Assembly (NCBI RefSeq): GCF_049243985.1
Contig: NC_135386.1
Coordinates: 10,481,501 to 10,545,500 of the forward strand
Reading direction: 5' to 3'
Length of the DNA: 64,000 bases
Origin: Paroedura picta
Taxonomy: Eukaryota > Chordata > Lepidosauria > Squamata > Gekkonidae
The notes under the pieces are model-generated. The model was not told the origin of the DNA and searched no databases. It saw only the letters and a list, made by a program, of their open reading frames with translations. Of this stretch, positions 1-12,725 are shown in pieces; position 1 is the stretch's first letter, and each line of letters opens with the position of its first letter. Both the position numbers and the translations under genes were made by a program.

Positions 1-114
1 GGCACCTTCTGTTTTCCCAGAGCCTGTTGATATCCTATTCACTTCCATGGTGCTCCAAACGGATTTGCACTTTGCCAAGGATCAAGTCACACTTTATCAC
101 ACTAGGCTATAGGC

Positions 115-241
115 CAGGGATGGTCAAATGCGCCCCTCCAGATGTCCATGGACTACAATTCCCATGAGCCCCTGCCAGCATTCCGGATCATGGGAATTGT
201 AGTCCATGGACATCTGGAGGGCCGCAGTTTGACAACCCCTA
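115..241. mobile_element. Palindromic hAT MITE (family P)
   Basis: Foldback of two arms around the loop, ends CAGGGAT...CCCCTA, with 8-bp duplication CTATAGGC (107-114) / CTATCGGC (242-249). Of the variant subfamily with gccctccag-type arms. Confidence 0.85.
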
Positions 242-353
242 CTATCGGCCATCGTGAGATCAAGCACACAATAAAATTGTTCAGTACAGTAGATTAGTTC
301 AAAACAAACTCAGATCTATCACAGTTATAATTTGCATTTTTATCACAGAATCA

Positions 354-464
354 TAGGCACTGGCAAACCACCCCGTATTGAGTCTGCCATGAAAACACTA
401 GAGGGCGTCACCCCAAGGGTCAGACATGACTCAGTGCTTGCACAGGGGATACCTTTACCTTTAC
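354..464 (+). mobile_element. Sauria-type SINE, 3' half
   Basis: aggcactggcaaaccacccc through the BovB-like tail to tacctttacctttac; head missing. Confidence 0.85.
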
Positions 465-469
465 ATAGG

Positions 470-667
470 CAATTTATAAATTATTGGTTGGAGGGTGTAG
501 AGAGACAGTGATGGTGATTTTATTATTTTTAGAATCTTATATTTTAGTATGGTAATTTAAATTGATTTGAAAGGGGGAAGCCTGGTACATCACTTCCTGC
601 AATGTGGAAATGGCCTGGTCACATCTGGTAGGAGCATCTGGGTGATGTCACTTCCTGTTGACATGCC
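470..667. repeat. Segment shared with 63130-63302
   Basis: About 170 bp (ttataaattattgg to gacatgccacttagaatc) recur at 63130-63302 in the same orientation, both abutting the 3' end of a minus-strand CR1. The copies differ by an internal insertion of some 25 bp and a few substitutions. Confidence 0.85.
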
Positions 668-895
668 ACTTAGAATCCTAGAATCATAGAGTTGGAAGGG
701 GCCATACAGGCCATCTAGTCCAACCTCTGCTCAACGCAGGATCAGCCCTAAGCATCCTAAAGCATCCAAGAAAAGTGTGTATCCAACTTTTGCTTGAAGA
801 CTGCCAGTGAGGGGGAGCTCACCACCTCCTTAGGCAGCCTATTCCACTGTTGAACTACTCTGACTGTGAAAAAAAAATTTCCTGAAAATTTTTTA
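668..895 (-). mobile_element. CR1 LINE 3' end
   Basis: Starts with the CR1 terminal repeat (aatcatagagttggaag), then the conserved 3'UTR and last ORF2 codons. The flank at 470-667 is shared with the CR1 at 63.3 kb. Confidence 0.88.
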
Positions 896-1442
896 TCTAA
901 CAGTCACATTTTTATAACACAACTGTTTCCACAAAGCAAACAAAACAAATACTTTCCTCTCCATGATTCTGTAGCTTTTCAAGGGATGTTTCTTAAGCAG
1001 CGTGCCAGAGAACCTGAGCCAACTAATCCACCCCTTGGATGCTCTTTAAAAAAAAAAAAATCTAAAGGGGATCAATTTGACATAATTTTATTTAATGTTT
1101 CAGAGGTTGGAGTGCGGGCCAAGAGTGAGCATGCCCACTGTCAGTTAAAAGCCAAATAAACCACAATTAATCAAAGCTATGCTGGCAGAAACTCCACGGC
1201 TTCTACCCTTTAGATCGGTGCCTTGTTTAATTATTTTTCAAGTGCTGCTCAATTACATAACAGGTCATTTTTATGGTGTATGCGTGTTGTTGTTGTTTGT
1301 TAAGAAAAAGGATGCTGTGAACCTCCTGAGCTCTTTGGAAATAAAAGCAGTATTCAAAATGTTTTAAAATCTAACCTGAAATAACAAAATATTTTGTTAA
1401 GCGTCCTGCCAGCACACTTAAGGCAACTTAAAGCTAAAACGA
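896..1442. other. No gene seen
   Basis: AT-rich DNA with no recognisable coding or repeat signal. Confidence 0.5.
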
Positions 1443-1645
1443 TCAAATGATGGTGATGCCATCCGTTCAGTCGGGTCTGACCCCCGGCGATTCTATAGTC
1501 TTTGCCATGCGTCCCTGTCTCTGCCTGCTTCTTTCAGTTGGTTCATGGTCATCCCTGTATCGGCTTTAATCGTGTCGAACCAGCAGATCCCTTGGCAACA
1601 ACGCTTCGTTTTGCCGCTGACCATGCCGAGCATTAATGATCTTTC
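1443..1645 (-). mobile_element. RTE-like LINE 3' fragment
   Basis: On the minus strand it reads like a degenerate RTE ORF2 end (a WLDTIKAD-like stretch, then LKEAGRDRDAWQ), followed by a tail with tcagacccgactgaacg. This resembles BovB relatives but is a different family from the copies at 21.6 and 26.7 kb. Assignment by pattern only. Confidence 0.5.
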
Positions 1646-1772
1646 TAGTGAAAAAACAAATATATGTATATATGTAACGAAAAATATATTGTTCGTACTG
1701 TGGCCTCCTGGTTGGTGTACAATGAACTGACGAGGTGGGTGAAGTGGGACAACACTCCCAATTCATGTAAGG

Positions 1773-2197
1773 CAGTGGTCCCCAACCTTTTTATCACCGG
1801 GGACCACTCAACGCCTTTTACTGAGGCCCGGTGGGGGGGGGGTAGTTTACTCCTCTACTCTCAACCACTGCCCTAGCACTCTCTGATCGCTATGGTCATG
1901 TTTAAACCTCCCTTCAAAATAAGATACAGACACGCCACAACAATGAACATACATTTTATTTTCATGGAAATTTTAACTCATGGCAATGACAAATCAATGG
2001 GAACCCTGAGCTTGTTTCTCTGCAACGAGATAGTCCCATCTGGGAGTGATGGGAGACAATGACATCCGAAGTGTGTTGTAAAGGGCTGGGGGGGTGAAGT
2101 AAAGGGCCGGGGGGGGAGAGAAGACGTCCTTCGGGGCCCGCCTCCAATTAGTCAAAGGACCACATGTGGTCCGCGGCCCACAGGTTGGGGGTCGCTA
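1773..2197. mobile_element. hAT (Charlie-like) MITE
   Basis: CAGTGGTCCCCAACCTTTTT at the left, inverted AGGTTGGGGGTCGCTA at the right, duplication ATGTAAGG / ATCTAAGG (1765-1772, 2198-2205). This terminal sequence is a familiar amniote hAT end. A G run interrupts the interior. Confidence 0.78.
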
Positions 2198-2205
2198 ATC
2201 TAAGG

Positions 2206-4549
2206 CATCCTATAGCTTCTTGTGATCAACACAGTGAAACGCCTTAGAGTAATCAATAAACCATAGATAGATGGCCTTTTGATATTCGTGTGTTTTTTCA
2301 AGAATCCAGCGGAAATTTGCAATGTGGTCTTGGGTGCCTGGACATCTGGTAGCTAAGCATCAAGAAAATGCTGCCCTCCCCCCTCCATTGTGTGGTGGGG
2401 ACCCTGCAAAGACTCTCCCATGTCACCCCTCCCCAGCACTCCTGCATATGCAAGACAAGCAATGGTCCTCTGTGGCCTGAAATCCCACAGGTGCCTGGCA
2501 TCAGCTTTGAGCTGCAGATCTCACAGCTGTGGCCGTTCCTTTTATCACATTTGATGTGACCCACCTGGAAGCTTGTTCTACCCAGCAAGTAAAGGAAGAG
2601 TTGGGAAACAGGACTGGGGAGAAAAGGCCTACCTGCTCTTCCTTTGTATCTGGAGAGTTAAAGGAATAAGTATACTTAGGAAAATATATGGATTTTGTGT
2701 TATCACACTATTTTCTGTAACGACCGCTTTTTAAAAAATTACCTTCTGAAGGAAACACAATTAATTTACTCAGGGAGCCAACAGAGAAAGAAAGCTTTTG
2801 TTTTCCTCAAAAAAGTGATCAATATATTATTTGAATGTGCAAGTCATGGTGCACAATCTGCAGATGTGGCTTGGAGTTCTCCTGGAATTATAACAGACTT
2901 CTGGACTACAGAGATCAATTCCCCAAGAGAAAGCAGCATCTATGATATCTCTGCTGAGCTTCTTTCCCCACTACAAATTCCAGCCTCCCCAGGTTTTATA
3001 CTCCTAACCTTATATGCAAGAGTAATTCTTTCCTCAGGTTCACTGGATATACCTTGCCAGGATACTGCATTTGTGCAAAAATACTTAGCTCTTAGGTCTT
3101 TTGTGGGTGGAAAGACCTTTCACTTCCAGGGAGTTTTGGTATTCTGCACATGTCCAGAAGCACTGCTCAAGGAAGCATAATTTTTTAATGTTGATGTTGC
3201 CAATCCTAACACAACATATAACGACAACAACAGACACCTGGAGCATAACACTTCTGATATCACAATTGTAGAAAAATTGAGAAATAGGAGAATAGTCATT
3301 GGAGCTCTCGGAACACTGATTAGAGGTCTCCAGAAACACCTGGACATTCGGGGCATAATGCTAGATCTGCTCCAGAAGCCAGTGTTGCTTGGAACAGCAA
3401 GAATTCTGCAGAGATACATCTTTAATTCCCAAGGACTTGGTGGGATCTCAAATTTATTTGGGCATCAAGTCACAGCTGACTTATGGAGACCCCGTGGGCT
3501 TTACAGGGCAAGAGACCAGCAGAGGTGGTTGGCCACCGTTGAGTATCCTCAGTAGTCTCCCATTGAAGTACTAACTAGGGCTGATCCTATTTAGGAGCTG
3601 AGACCTGATGAGACCTGGCTACTCTGGGCTATCCGGGGCTCAGCAACAGCTATCATTACTTGGTAGCTTGGAAATCCTGCAACCACAACACTTAACTGTG
3701 AAATACTTGTCTGTATTTTATATCCCTCACCCTGTGATAAATCTTTGCAGACTTCAGCATCAAACCAACCTCTGTCAAGGCTGAACCTATTGGCAACAAT
3801 GATTTAGATTGTCTTTTGCTTGTAAAAAAAAAAATTCCGTGACCCTATATCATCTTAAACATATTGCCGTGAGTAATCTCTGACCTGACATCACAGTGAT
3901 AACATAACCCAGAAACGGATTTCCTGATCTGTCCCCCCCAGACAACAAGGGGACAGTGCCTGGTATTCATTTTAGGGAACTTATGTTCCGATTATGGAAC
4001 TGGGAGGTTTTAAACTGGAGATGGTGAAAGAAAATGAGATTATGTCCTGCTACATGTTCCAATACAGTTTAAACAGAGGAGTCTTTTCAGTCAGCAATGG
4101 GACTGAAGTAAAGGAGGCAAAAATGGAAAGGAAACTTCATGGGGAATAAAGATGGATTTAGAAGAACGCTGTACTTTTAAAAATGCCCTGCATTTTTCTC
4201 CAATAGCAGTCTTATAGCTCTTCACAGAAACAATTATTGTGGAGAATCATTAAACACTCCAACCAACATTAAACATACTTTCTTATCTCCTTAATGCTCT
4301 CCTACGGCTGGAATAATGAGTTTCTACCAATCTCAAAATAAAGGCTTAATTGGTCTCTCCAGCTCAAAGGAACAGAACCTCAAGAATACCTCTTTAGCAT
4401 TCAAAACTCCTGAGCAACTAACCTAATTCATACAATGTTATTAGATTAATCATTTTAGAAGGACAATGTTCTAAAGGTATATGCACTCTTACCTACTTTC
4501 CACAGGTGCATTCAATCTGTCCCTCTTAATAAAACAGCAAGGGGTGTTG
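2206..4549. other. No gene seen (apart from the 5S-SINE)
   Basis: AT-rich. An open frame of 161 codons at 2695-3180 shows no family resemblance and no splice or codon signal. 2870-2945 reads like an antisense interspersed repeat (cttggagttctcctggaatt). Confidence 0.45.
3440..3650 (-). mobile_element. 5S rRNA-derived SINE, older copy
   Basis: On the minus strand: catcaggtctcagctcc, ggatcagccctagttagtac, ttcaatgggagac, then the tail with accacctctgctggtctctt. Diverged from the 30.4-kb copy. Confidence 0.65.
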
Positions 4550-5095
4550 GGGTGGGCTGAGTCCGGGATCAAAACTCCCCTTGGCCCCGGAAGTTTTGCC
4601 ACATTGGTCACTATTTCCCTCACAAGAGAAGACCGAGGAGAAATAGGAGTTAAGCAGTTCAGCCCTCTCTTCATCATCATGTATTATAATTTCACTTTTT
4701 TGTCCTCGCAGTGGTCCCTATTCTTTTTCTTGCTTGAAATATAACTAAAGAAGCCTTTTTTGTTATGTTTAGCATTTCTTCCTAGCCTAAGCTCATACTG
4801 AGCTTTAGCTTTTCTGATACTCCCCCTACAATTATTGGTTATTTGTTTATACTCATCCTTGGTAATTTGGCCTTCCTTCCATTTCCTAAATGACTCTTTT
4901 TTATTCCTCAAATCTTTTGACAACTCTTTATGGAGCCAACTTGGTTTCCTTAGGCTCCTTCCTTCTTTTTTTCTCAAGGGAATTGTTTGTGATTGAGCCT
5001 TCAGTATTTCACTGTTAAGAAATTCCTAGCCCTCTTGGACTCGCCCTGACCCTTAGCTTGACATTTTAACAGTTCACATCATAACAAACTTTGCT
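4550..5095 (-). mobile_element. CR1 LINE, ORF2 linker region
   Basis: The minus strand codes for KPSWLHKELSKDLRNKKESF, then RKWKEGQITKDEYKQITNNC and RGSIRKAKAQYELRLGRN, the stretch between endonuclease and reverse transcriptase in CR1. About 97 codons are open; the flanks are decayed. Confidence 0.85.
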
Positions 5096-5118
5096 TAAAG
5101 CCAGTTTGGTGTAGTGAG

Positions 5119-5396
5119 AGCCAGTTTGGTGTAGTGGTTAGGAGCGCGGACTTCTAATCTGGCATGCCAGGTTCAATTCTGCACTCCCCCACATGCAACC
5201 AGCTGGGTGACCTTGGGCTCCCCACGGCACTGATAAAACTGCTCTGACCGAGCAGAGATATCAGGGCTCTCTCAGCCTCACCCACCCCACAGGGTGTCTG
5301 TTGTGGGGGAGAGGAATGGGAAGGCGACTGTAAGCCGCTTTGAGCCTCCTTCGGGTAGGGAAAAGCGACATATAAGAACCAACTCTTCTTCTTAAA
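5119..5396 (+). mobile_element. tRNA-headed SINE (MIR/CORE-like)
   Basis: Head with A box (ttggtgtagtggttaggagc) and B box (ggttcaattct), central ccagctgggtgaccttgggc, the ctcagcctcaccc core and the 3' part gactgtaagccgctttgagc, ending in CTT repeats. 18 bp of the head are duplicated just upstream (5101-5118). Confidence 0.85.
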
Positions 5397-6232
5397 ATTT
5401 GGCGGCTTGTAAGCCACATTTGTCAATAAAAACTTCTCTCTCTAGATGTTTCACTTTACTATTCAGTATCATACGTAATGAGTCTATTGTTGTAAAAGCA
5501 ATCTATAGTGTCTTAAGAAGTAATTCTGAGTATTTTGGGAACAGAAATATGGTACGGGAATGGGCAGTCCTTAGTAGCCAACTTCTTAATGGAGGATTTT
5601 GAATGCAAAGCACTGGAAGGCACAAGGTTAAAACCTACATATTAGTTCAGATATGTTGATAGCACCCTTACAATCTGACCACATAGACCAGAAAATTTAT
5701 AAGCATTTCTGCAGCATTTTAAAAGCCTACATAATAACATGTGGAGGAAGAGGAAGGAAAGCTGCCATTTCTGGATGTGCTTGTTATATAGAAAATGTCA
5801 GAACATCTTGGACACACAGGCAATTGTAAGCCCACTCACAAAGATAGGTATTGAAGTGCCGATTTGAACAATTTTCCCTCTCAGAAGAGATCCATAATCA
5901 AGACTCTTGTAAACAGAGCAAAAGAAATTGCCAGACCAGCATATCTACAACAGAAGTTAGAGCACCTGTCAATTGTCCTTCAAGCAAATGGCTGCAAAAA
6001 TAAAGAAAACTGTCTAATTTACAGCAATCATGTGAAGATACAAAAATATTAACAGTTAAGTCTGCCTTCCATATATTGAGAATGAAACAGAATCTCTAGG
6101 ATTCTGCAGAGGAAAGGCATTAAGAAAACATTTATGCTCACACGAAAATATGTCAACAACTAAGATCTCTTTAAAGATCAAGTTCATCCTTTGCTAACAT
6201 TGGGAACAGATAAGGTCCCTTGTGACCATGGC
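5397..6232. other. No gene seen
   Basis: Unique AT-rich DNA; short open frames only. Confidence 0.5.
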
Positions 6233-6567
6233 TTACATTTGCCTTCCCTTTCCTCTCCTCACAACAGACACCCTGTAAGGCTGAGAGAGCCCTGATATTA
6301 CTGAAGAAGAGTTGGTTCTCATATGCCACTTTTCTCTACCCAAAGGAGGCTCAAAGTGGCTTACAGTCGCCTTCCCTTTCCTCTCCCCACAACAGACACC
6401 CTGTGAGGTGGGTGAGGCTGAGGGAGCCCTCATATTCCTGCTCAGCCAGAACAGCTTTATCAGTGCTGTGGTGAGCCCAAGGTCACCCAGCTGGCTGCAT
6501 GTGGGGGAGCGTGGAATCAAACCCAGCTTGCCAGATTAGAAGTCTGCACTCCTAACCACTCCACTGA
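6233..6567 (-). mobile_element. tRNA-headed SINE with a repeated 3' module
   Basis: A full copy (6302-6567) followed by a second partial 3' module at 6233-6301, joined at ctgatattactgaagaagag. Confidence 0.85.
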
Positions 6568-6789
6568 GCTGGCTAAGGATTCCAATAGCAAAGACTGGGA
6601 AAATGTCTAGAAAGATAATTTTTTATCACCAAATATGGCTTTCAAGTCCAAACATTTGAATTAAAAATTGTAATGTTATTGATATTCCATAATGTGACCT
6701 TTCCTTTACAGCCCAAAGTGGTGAAATTCATTGCAGCACCACAATGATCTGCCACCTTGTTCTCTTTCATGTTTTGTGCATGAAACTGC

Positions 6790-7525
6790 ATGAAACCTAC
6801 TGGATGGGGGATATGCTTTTAGGTAACACTGCATGTGAACGTGATCTTGGGGTACTTGTGGATTGTAAACTAAACATGAGCAGGCAGTGTGATGCAGCGG
6901 TAAAAAAGGCAAATGCCATTTTGGGCTGTATCAACAGGGGCATCACATCAAAATCACAAGATGTCATAGTCCCATTGTATATGGCACTGGTCAGACCACA
7001 CCTGGAGTACTGTGTGCAGTTCTGGAGGCCTCACTTCAAGGAGGACGTCGATAAAATTGAAAGGGTACAGAGGAGAGCGACGAAGATGATCTGGGGCCAA
7101 GGGACCAAGCCCTATGAAGATAGGTTGAGGGACTTGGGAATGTTCAGCCTGGAGAAAAGGAGGTTGAGAGGGGGCATGATAGCCCTCTTTAAGTATTTGA
7201 AAGGTTGTCACTTGGAGGAGGGCAGGATGCTGTTTCTGTTGGCTGCAGAGGAGAGGACACGCAGTAATGAGTTTAAACTACAAGTACAACGATATAGGCT
7301 AGATATCAGGAAAAAAATTTCACAGTCAGAGTAGTTCAGCAGTGGAATAGGCATGCCTAAGGAGGTGGTGAGCTCCCCTCACTGGCAGTCTTCAAGCAAA
7401 GGTTGGATACACACTTTTCTTGGATGCTTTAGGATGCTTTGGGCTGATCCTGCGTCGAGCAGGGGGTTGGACTAGATGGCCCGTATGGCCCCTTCCAACT
7501 CTATGGTTCTGTGATTCTATGAAAG
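6790..7525 (+). mobile_element. CR1 LINE with RT C-terminus and 3' tail
   Basis: Codes CR1 residues [50 protein letters not shown] and LGMFSLEKRRLRGGMIALFK, then the 3'UTR ending in tctatggttctgtgattcta. The frame is open for about 190 codons; 5' truncated. Confidence 0.92.
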
Positions 7526-10076
7526 AGAACAGGAGGAAAATGCAGGCAAAAGGGGAAAAACCTGATGTTGAAACTGACAAGACTTCTTTAAAAACAACAA
7601 CTGACTAGCAGCTATGAAGTCCTGGTTCCCATATTGCAGAGCACTTGGAGAAAGGCTCACACAACCTCATAATATGGGGAGACATTCTGAGTGTACAAAA
7701 TGCACAGTAGAACCCAGTGACGCTGGCCCTGAAAGCTGTGATATTTGTAATATGTGGGGCGCCTATCTGTGCAAAGTTGGCTGCCGCTCCACCACTCTTT
7801 GCACAGGGCTGCAATTTGTATTGGGGAGGAGTCCTTTGGCAGAGGTTCTGGAGAGCTTTTTCACTCTTGTGCAAATGCCCTAATGCTAATTTCCTGCCCT
7901 TTCTTGCAACTGCATGCGGTTTTCCCTTTGTAGTTCTCTCATTTGACTTGGGCTTGGCCCAATAAAAAGATGACCCGGACTCTGCAGAAAATGAAAACAA
8001 AAGTATGTCCACTGGTGTCTATTCACATCTATCCGTTGATTCTTGAAGAGGGGCTATGCTTTCCACGCAAGATTCAGTCTCCAGTTTCTCCTATTAACAG
8101 GCACTGGGAAGGACCTCTCAACCCCAAAGAACCTTGTGAGCTGCTGTTCAGACTTCCATTGAGCCAGATGGATCCAATGTCCACCCTCTGCATTAGGAAG
8201 CTTGTATGGGTTTTCCCTATTACTCTTCACCCAATTGAAATCTGATTGTAAACTCCTTGAGTCAGAGATCTGTTTCGTCACCCTTTCCTTCTATTTTGTT
8301 GTTGTTGTTGTTAGGTGCGAAGTCGTGTCCGACCCATCACGACCCCCTGGACAATGATCCTCCAGGCCTTCCTGTCCTCTACCATTCCCCATTTAAGTCC
8401 ATTTAAGTTTCCTTCTATAAGACCTGCTAATAAACACTCCACAGACCACAATGAACAAGGCACATTTGATCATAACTCAAACATTACAAGCTGCTTTTCT
8501 TCCAATGTGGACCAAAATGGCTTACAAAAGCAAAAACAAACAAACAAACCCCATTTTATCTTCATAACCCTGACCGTTTATGCACTGGGAACTTCACTGC
8601 CCCAGATCTTGTGAAGGAGCAAAAATCAGGGGCAGATGAGACACACTGGGCCAAATGCTCCCCCATGTGGGTGCAGGAAGAGGTGGGGCAACCTGCCACG
8701 ACTAAAACTCCAGCCTGCATCCCAGCATGAAACCTCCAGTGCATAAATGGTCCCTGTGAGGCAAGTGAGGCTGAGCAAGAGCAACTGGTCCAAGGTTACC
8801 CAGAAAGCTTCCATGTCACAGTCGGCCTTTGAATCCGAGGCTCCCTGATCCTAGTTCAACGTCCAGCACAAGAGACTCCACTGGTGACCTCCGCATAATT
8901 TGCCTGCTTGTGGTGAGCCTGGACATATTCCTCATCCTCGCCCCATTACAAAAGCAATTTCATCCCAAAACCCCTGAATTTGTTGCGCCCGTATTACGAT
9001 GCTGCATTAATCAAATGTCATATTGGAAAGGAATACAATGCAGACTGAAAGCATGCAAGGGGTCTTTCCGATGTCTCAGAAGTTGTACTGGTTGGATACA
9101 GATAAATAAATCAATGCACCCCTCCTCCGTTATCTGGTTCTCAAGGCATACCCAGTGGACTGTTCACTTAGCACACACCAGAGCCTCCGGATAGGGCAAG
9201 CGAGTGACTGCAGCCAGAAAACCCCAGACAGAGGCACAAACGCTCCCAGCATGAGCATGCAGATCCTTCAGGAGGTGGACAGTGTGAAAGAGAAGAGGGG
9301 AGCCCCTCTGCCATGACACAAGCCCGAGAGCTGCTCAGAAGAACAGGCACTTTCACGGTGCTGTAAGAAGAAGGGAGAGAGAAAAAAGAAGCATTGCAGC
9401 AAGAGAACTGGAGATTGCAGCAGTATGCCAGCAGTTAGTTAGCAACTGGGGAGGGGGAGATTCTTTCTGCTTTGTGGCTATTTCCAGACTGGTGTCAGCG
9501 CAGAAGGGATTCTTTCCTCGGTCCTTTGAGAGGGGGGCTGCAAATCACCCGGAGGAATGGCACCGGCGATGCGAGGATGCTGGAAGATTATACATCATGT
9601 CCCTGCGTCGCAGGGGATGGTTCGTGTGACCGTCCTGGACTGAACAAGTTCTTCCAATAGGCGAGTAACTCTGTTTTCTAGCTATTTCTTAGAGGCAGGA
9701 GGCTTCCCAACCTGAGATGCACACTCACTGTCTGCTGAATTTTTAAGCCAGCAGGGAAATCCATCTGCTAGGAGGCAAACAGTGTGTCGGGATTGGCACA
9801 AGGGAAAGAAAGACGGGTGGGAACATGAGAGTTCCCCTTGTCAGTAGCAAGAAGCAGCAAGCTTTGATGGAGATTGAGGTTCTTTTTTTCTTACTCTAGT
9901 GACAGCTGACGGATTCCAGTGGATTTGACCTCAGGACAGGAGCTGCAGGTGAATTGCGTTTGTAACTGTATAGAAAGGGGACTTGGCTGGATAATATTGG
10001 TGTTCGTGTAGAAGCAGATGCCCTCAAACGGCATACAGATGTTTAGATGTAAAGAAGAATAACCATATCACTTATT
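7526..10076. other. No confident gene; includes a possible noncoding exon region
   Basis: Apart from the BovB tail at 8296-8411, the stretch is largely non-repetitive. 9400-9700 is G-rich with scattered CpG and could hold a noncoding first exon (see findings), but nothing codes. Confidence 0.35.
8296..8411 (-). mobile_element. BovB LINE 3' end
   Basis: Reverse complement of the BovB tail: TTG repeats, then gtgcgaagtcgtgtccgacc and the conserved last 100 bp. A short internal duplication of catttaagt is seen at its 5' border. Confidence 0.85.
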
Positions 10077-10212
10077 AAAATCAGAGTCCAGTAGCACCGT
10101 TAAGACCAACAAAGATTTATTCAAGGTGTGAGCTTTCGAGTGCAAGCACTCGAAAGCTCACGCCTTGAATAAATCTTTGTTGGTCTTAACGGTGCTACTG
10201 GACTCTGATTTT
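10077..10212. repeat. Near-perfect 67-bp palindrome
   Basis: Arms 10077-10143 and 10146-10212 are reverse complements with one mismatch and a 2-bp spacer. The arm is the 3' part of an interspersed repeat (ccaacaaagatttattcaag, gtgagctttcgagtgc) that occurs singly at 42150-42232 and partly inverted at 61149-61256. Confidence 0.92.
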
Positions 10213-11915
10213 ATTGTGCTGCTTCAGACCAACACAGCTACTCATTTGAACATATCACTGATTGACCTTGTAAGAACTGAATATTTGTTTCTTAGAAATC
10301 AGAGGATAAAATATGAGTTTGTATTGGAGGAGTAGGCCTGACCCAGGCACCCAAGTATCTTTAATTTTATATGTGCATGTGCACCACAATATAGCCATTA
10401 CAATGGGGGTGTATGCTTGAGAGCACCGTGCTAATTCCTGATTTTGAGTTGCTCTTTTCATGAGCTAGATTTATTACTGTATTGGAGGACTGTGAAGAGA
10501 TAAAGATTTGCCTCTACAGTCTTGGATTTTGACGTATACCCAACTTTTTATGCTGTACTTTTAAATCACCTAAATTGTGAAGAGGAGGCATTTTTAAAGA
10601 CATATCCACAGAGAATCTGTTGAAGTTTTGCAAGTTTTTTAGTGATATAATGTGAGCCATAGTTTCACTGTGGCTCACATTAGTTTCTCTATTCACTGAC
10701 TGAGAAAGGTAATTCATTGGTATTTGATAAATGTATCTTAGTGTCAGCATCTAGCAGAGTATTAATGTTAGGAACGATCTTAGTCTGTCTAATGAACAAG
10801 AAAAGATTGCAGGTTTGCTGTTCTAAATAGCCACTGCAAATTTAGCATTTACTCTGCTTTTTTCAAGTTAGGTGTTTATTAGGAAAACTCTCCCCTGTGA
10901 TGATGAAACTGGGAACATTTCCCCTTTCAAACTTATAGAATCTAATCATATATGGTCCTTTCTCTCAAAAAAGAAAAAAATTAAGCTGGAAACAATGCAT
11001 AGAGTTATTGTGCTGTAAAAATAAAGGCTACTAGAAAGAATACGTCAGCAACCTTCACGATGGTGGTAGATCCCCTGATCTACTTTTATATACCTGCTGG
11101 TTCATAATTACTGCAAATCAAAGGCTCTCCTGTTCACTCCATGGACCTAGTGTCATTTTCTGTAGCCTAACAGAACCATAAGTCTGACAGACCAGGTTTC
11201 TAAGCAGTTTTTAACCTCCCCAAAACGCCAGATGAGCACATAATGCATTTGGGATTTGTAGAAGTGTGTTTTTGTAAAAGTTCTGACGAATTAATAAATA
11301 TACCTATCAGCATCTTCTTAGCCATGGCAGCCAAGTGGAACTTCCATGTACAGAGATAGTACACCTTAAAATACCTTAGATTCTAAAGAACAAGCAGCTG
11401 AGGATAACTGTGATAATATGTGAGTATTGTAGACGTACCTAGCTAGTCAGTATTTCAGACAGGATGGTGGAGAATTGGATCATTACATGACTTCGAAATT
11501 CATGCAGACTGAATATTTGGTGATTCACGGAACATGGGCCATGGCAAAGATATCCAGTGGCTGAATTCTGTGCATGTGCAAAACGTTCTATTTAAAAAGA
11601 AGATTAAAAGATGACCTGGTGGATCCAAGGCCTGGTGGATGAAAAAGAGACCAACACCAAAATGATTTAACGTGTGGTTCTTTCCCACAAATCATTAAGC
11701 TTAACAGGACGGCAAATTAATTGCAACACTGGAATCCCAGGATTGGAATTCCAGATGTGTCTTTTGGACCTAAAAAACAACCCAGCCACTGGGAGAGGAA
11801 TTTATTTATTTATATTTGTATTTATCAAGAGTGGACCATAGTGCTGGTGAAGAAGAGTAAATCCTTCACCACCCCAACGTGGTTTGTTCAGTCAAGAGGT
11901 CCCTATGGGCTACAG
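10213..11915. other. No gene seen, non-repetitive
   Basis: One of the longest repeat-free stretches in the window; AT-rich, no coding signal. Contains a short inverted pair around 10650-10680 (tgtgagccatag / ctgtggctcaca). Confidence 0.45.
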
Positions 11916-12051
11916 CAGGGGTAGTCAACTCGTGGTCCTCTAGATGTTCATGGACTACAATTCCCATGAGCCCCTGCCAGCAAACATTGGCAGGGGTTCA
12001 TGGGAATTGTAGTCCATGGACATTTGGAGGACCGCAGGTTGACTACCCCTG
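11916..12051. mobile_element. Palindromic hAT MITE (family P)
   Basis: 136 bp: arms of about 66 bp from CAGGGGTAGTCAAC, reverse-complementary around aacatt. Perfect duplication GGCTACAG at 11908-11915 and 12052-12059. Confidence 0.92.
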
Positions 12052-12059
12052 GGCTACAG

Positions 12060-12725
12060 CACCCACAGGGGAAAAGGGATGAATATGGGGTCCTATCTTT
12101 CCCTCCAAATAGGACTTAAAGCAAGGCGGGGATTATTTTAGAATGGGAAAATAGGGAACAGGAAGAGTTAACCTCCCTTTCTTCAGCATTGTGGCCTTGT
12201 TCCAGATCCTCCCCTCCCTGATTGCCTTAACAGCCAGTTTACACTTCTGGAATTCAAAACAACACTCTAGTGCCTCGTGAGCTGAAAAAAATAAGAGGGG
12301 CAGACTGGTCCAACCCCAGGAAGGTGTCCTGAGATTGAAAAGTAGAGAATTTCCATGGGAAATATGAAACTGCTCAGAATTTTTGTGTGCATCTAATTTG
12401 TGGTAGGAGGCCCTTGTATATCCCACGGTTACATCCTCATGATTCAAGGCAGCTGACCCTAATAATTAAACATATTTGCTTAGGCTGAACAATTCAGTTT
12501 TGTGGGAATTCCGAAATGAGCCCGCACCCTTTGAAAATTGAGACAATATGGTGCAGAAGCTTCACTGTCGGACTAGGACAGAGGAGAATCTGCTGTGCCT
12601 TGCCTGAGGTGACCTTTGACTAGTCACCTGTTCTCAGACTCACCAACTCCTTCACAGGATTGTTGTAAGGAGGGAAAAGAACCTGAGCTCCTGGAGGAAG
12701 AGTGGGATGGAAATGTGTTGAGCAG
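12060..12725. other. No gene seen
   Basis: Mostly unique DNA; possible old SINE remnant at 12560-12720 (aggtgacctttgactagtca). Confidence 0.4.

Noticed and set aside
2695-3180. 161-codon open frame
   Set aside because: No family resemblance, poor composition, overlaps repeat-like DNA.
5119-5180. tRNA-like A and B boxes (also in the other SINE heads)
   Set aside because: They are SINE promoters; the cloverleaf is degenerate and attached to SINE bodies, so no tRNA gene is called.
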